NCBI RefSeq assembly: GCF_005217455.1
Contig: NZ_SZPQ01000003.1
Coordinates: 269,149 to 333,148 of the forward strand
Origin: Martelella alba
GTDB lineage: Bacteria > Pseudomonadota > Gammaproteobacteria > Enterobacterales > Enterobacteriaceae
DNA: 64,000 nt
Reading direction: 5' to 3'
Part shown: piece after piece, positions 62,491-64,000 of the stretch
How the letters are laid out: each line of letters starts with the position of its first letter
How positions within the stretch are numbered: the stretch's first letter is position 1
Position numbers and translations under genes: made by a program
Notes under the pieces: generated by a model
What the model saw: only the letters and a program-made list of their open reading frames with translations
The model's database searches: none
Told to the model about the DNA's origin: nothing

Positions 62491-63708
62491 ATGAATAATG
62501 ATAATTCTATTTTTCGCCCTGAGGCTTCACACTACAAAAATAACGCGTGGCTAGGTGATTTTAGTGTTTCTTCGCCGTCAGTACTAAGGACCACCCTGTG
62601 GTTTGCCCTTGGTGTATTATTGATATGTATACTTCTATTATTTACTACCTATACACAAAGAGTACCTGTAAGTGGTCGAATAATTTATACCCCTTCTGCT
62701 GCTGAGGTTATTTTCAATCAAGATGGAGTTATAAGCCGTATCGAAGTACTCCGGGGCGAGAGGGTAAAAAAAGGAGATATTATCGCTACGCTTTCGCGGG
62801 ATGTTGCCTACGTTGGAGGCGGGATTAATCAGTCATTAGTGGATGCTGCGCAACGTCAAATAGTTGAAATTCAAAAAAGAGAGATTGGCCGGCATAGGGA
62901 GATAAAAAAAGAGCGTCAATGCTTATATGAAAAGATCAATATTAAAGAAGAGGAGATAACAGCTATTAAAACAGCAATTGACTTTGAGTCAGGGCGTTGT
63001 ACCCGATTAAAAGAGCGTATGTTAAGTTATTTGAAGTTTCTTCAAAAGGGTATCACTACCGTACAAGACAAAAATGAGCGTGAAAACGAATACCATAATT
63101 CAATTGCTCAACTGCATAGGTATCGCATTAGCATAACTCGTGTGCAAGGAGAGCGTCTTCAATTACTTGATGAATTGGCCCATTCAGTGGCACGGGAGAA
63201 ACAAGCCATTACCGATATGCATCAACAGCTAGTGACACTACAGCAACAAGTTATTAATGCCTCGGTTGGTATTGAGTCTTATATTGTGGCACCTATTGAT
63301 GGTATCGTTGCCTCATTAAATATATTGGAAGGTCAGAGAATTAATATTGGCACAATTGCAGCGGTTCTTGTTCCGGAAAATGCTAAGCCATACGTTGAAA
63401 TGTGGCTTCCCCCATCCGCGTTACCAGAAGAAAAAATTGGTCAGTAGGTAATGATGAGAGTTGAGTCATCACCGTGGGAAAGGTTTGGTAAAGTACCCGG
63501 TAGCGTTGTAGATATCAGCACTAGTCCAGCGGCGCTGACAGGAAACAACCGGTATTTTCGCTTACTCATTGTGCCAGATACCCATACGCAAGTACTACCT
63601 GCTGGTGTAGAAGTTAATGCTGACATATTAACTGCGCAACGACGCATTTGGGCATGGATATTTTTCCCTATAAATCAAAGTATCAAACGCGTTATGAATG
63701 AGAATTAA
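62491..63708 (+). pseudogene. HlyD-family secretion adaptor of the RiPP exporter, with one nonsense codon
   Basis: This periplasmic adaptor partners a peptidase-containing ABC transporter. It begins MNNDNSIFRPEASHYKNNAW, with an anchor helix at about 35-55 (LWFALGVLLICILLLFTTY). Lipoyl halves flank a long coiled coil (about 120-250), and the second half carries YIVAPIDGIVASLNILEGQR. An in-frame TAG at 63445-63447 interrupts the conserved EKIGQ-stop-VMMRVESSPWERFGKVPG. The frame is otherwise open to 63708, about 405 codons in all. Either readthrough occurs or the gene is dead. Confidence 0.85.
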
Positions 63709-63711
63709 CAA

Positions 63712-63933
63712 ATGCAATTCTCCTGGCAGAAAACACCTCTTATTTTACAATCAGAAACGAATGAATGTGGGCTAGCGTGTTTGGCTATGATGGCTGGTTA
63801 TTTCGGCAAACGTCTTGACCTTGCATCTGCACGCTTTATACATGATGTAGCCAGTCACGGCATGACATTAAGTCAACTCATAAGGGCATTTGAACAAGTA
63901 GGAATGACGGCTCGCGCGTCGAGAATTGAGTAG
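63712..63933 (+). pseudogene. C39 peptidase-containing ABC exporter, truncated by an insertion
   Basis: Only the first 73 residues of the C39 bacteriocin-processing peptidase domain remain. They carry the catalytic cysteine in QSETNECGLACLAMMAGYFG (oxyanion Gln upstream) and the helix GMTLSQLIRAFEQVGMTARA. The His and Asp of the triad and the whole ABC part are absent. The frame ends at a TAG that belongs to the following IS-like end. The domain would cut the precursor after its GG motif during export. Confidence 0.85.
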
Positions 63934-64000
63934 GCCCCCTGCGAAACCAGACAGTAGAAGTCTCTTAACTTAAGAGATAGGCTTGGATACATGTCTAACA
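63931..64000 (+). mobile_element. Left end of an IS2-like (IS3 family) insertion sequence, window-truncated
   Basis: TAGGCCCCCTGCGAAACCAG, followed by ACAG, resembles the IS2 terminal repeat (GGCCCCCTGAA...CCAGACA, from memory). TCTCTTAA-C-TTAAGAGA (63961-63977) is a perfect dyad at the place of the IS2 operator. ATGTCTAACA at 63991 looks like the start of an orfA transposase. The element interrupts the C39 transporter gene. The rest lies outside the window. Confidence 0.6.

Noticed and set aside
1..64000. CRISPR arrays, rRNA or tRNA genes, prophage structural genes, replication origin
   Set aside because: Looked for by eye and not found. No regularly spaced repeats, no cloverleaf candidates and no capsid, tail or integrase-like product.

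Overview
The window looks like the chromosome of a Gram-negative member of the Enterobacterales. The best matches recalled from memory (DtpA, FhuE, FhuD, FhuB) are enterobacterial. TonB-dependent uptake genes, Rbs/Liv-type ABC systems, a CRP box, a Fur box and YPAL/ERIC-like palindromes fit. Most of the window is GC-rich with tightly packed, overlapping operons. Several genes are decayed (ben genes, an AraC/SDR pair, an AraC stub, a RiPP locus), and the content favours plant, wood or soil substrates. A Sodalis- or Pectobacteriaceae-like plant or wood associate would fit, but this is inference and no rRNA or tRNA gene is present to test it.

Layout, 0-24 kb. The end of a di/tripeptide permease is followed by a Fur-boxed hydroxamate-siderophore operon (fhuE-fhuD-fhuB, with no fhuC). 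Next come a repeat-flanked small ORF, an arylamine N-acetyltransferase, and a two-gene unit encoding a sedolisin (S53) and a serine carboxypeptidase (S10). A five-gene minus-strand operon then combines enzymes for a dTDP-3-acylamino-3,6-dideoxyhexose with a GtrA/GtrB/Gtr-type surface-glycan transfer module. After it comes a minus-strand acid-catabolism operon (CitMHS transporter, AtuA pair, CoA-transferase, thiolase) with a divergent LysR regulator.

Layout, 24-46 kb. A nine-gene carbohydrate or sugar-acid operon on the minus strand encodes a PfkB kinase, DHDPS-type aldolase, MFS permease, 2-hydroxyacid dehydrogenase, Rbs-type ABC importer and amidohydrolase. A near-perfect CRP box lies about 400 bp upstream. 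A membrane-anchored bactofilin, a 50-residue membrane peptide and a GNAT enzyme follow. Then comes a Liv-type ABC importer with a VOC protein, facing a GntR regulator, an M20 amidohydrolase and a ProC-like reductase. Three copies of a GTGMATACAC box lie between the two arms.

Layout, 46-64 kb. A complete catechol ortho-cleavage operon (pcaR, pcaIJ, pcaF, pcaD, catB, catC, catA) carries a PcaR-box-like site and ends in a benzoate-dioxygenase operon collapsed to about 570 bp. A scrap region follows, with an AraC/SDR remnant, a LysE exporter and an AraC stub. Next are an AraC-controlled AaeXAB-like efflux operon and a MarA-like regulator. The last 4 kb is AT-rich and holds a decayed Xye-type radical-SAM RiPP (triceptide) locus: precursor, maturase, aspartyl protease, HlyD adaptor and a C39 transporter cut off by what looks like an IS2-like element. 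This RiPP locus is the most unusual system in the window. The sugar-linked Gtr cassette and the S53/S10 pair come next.
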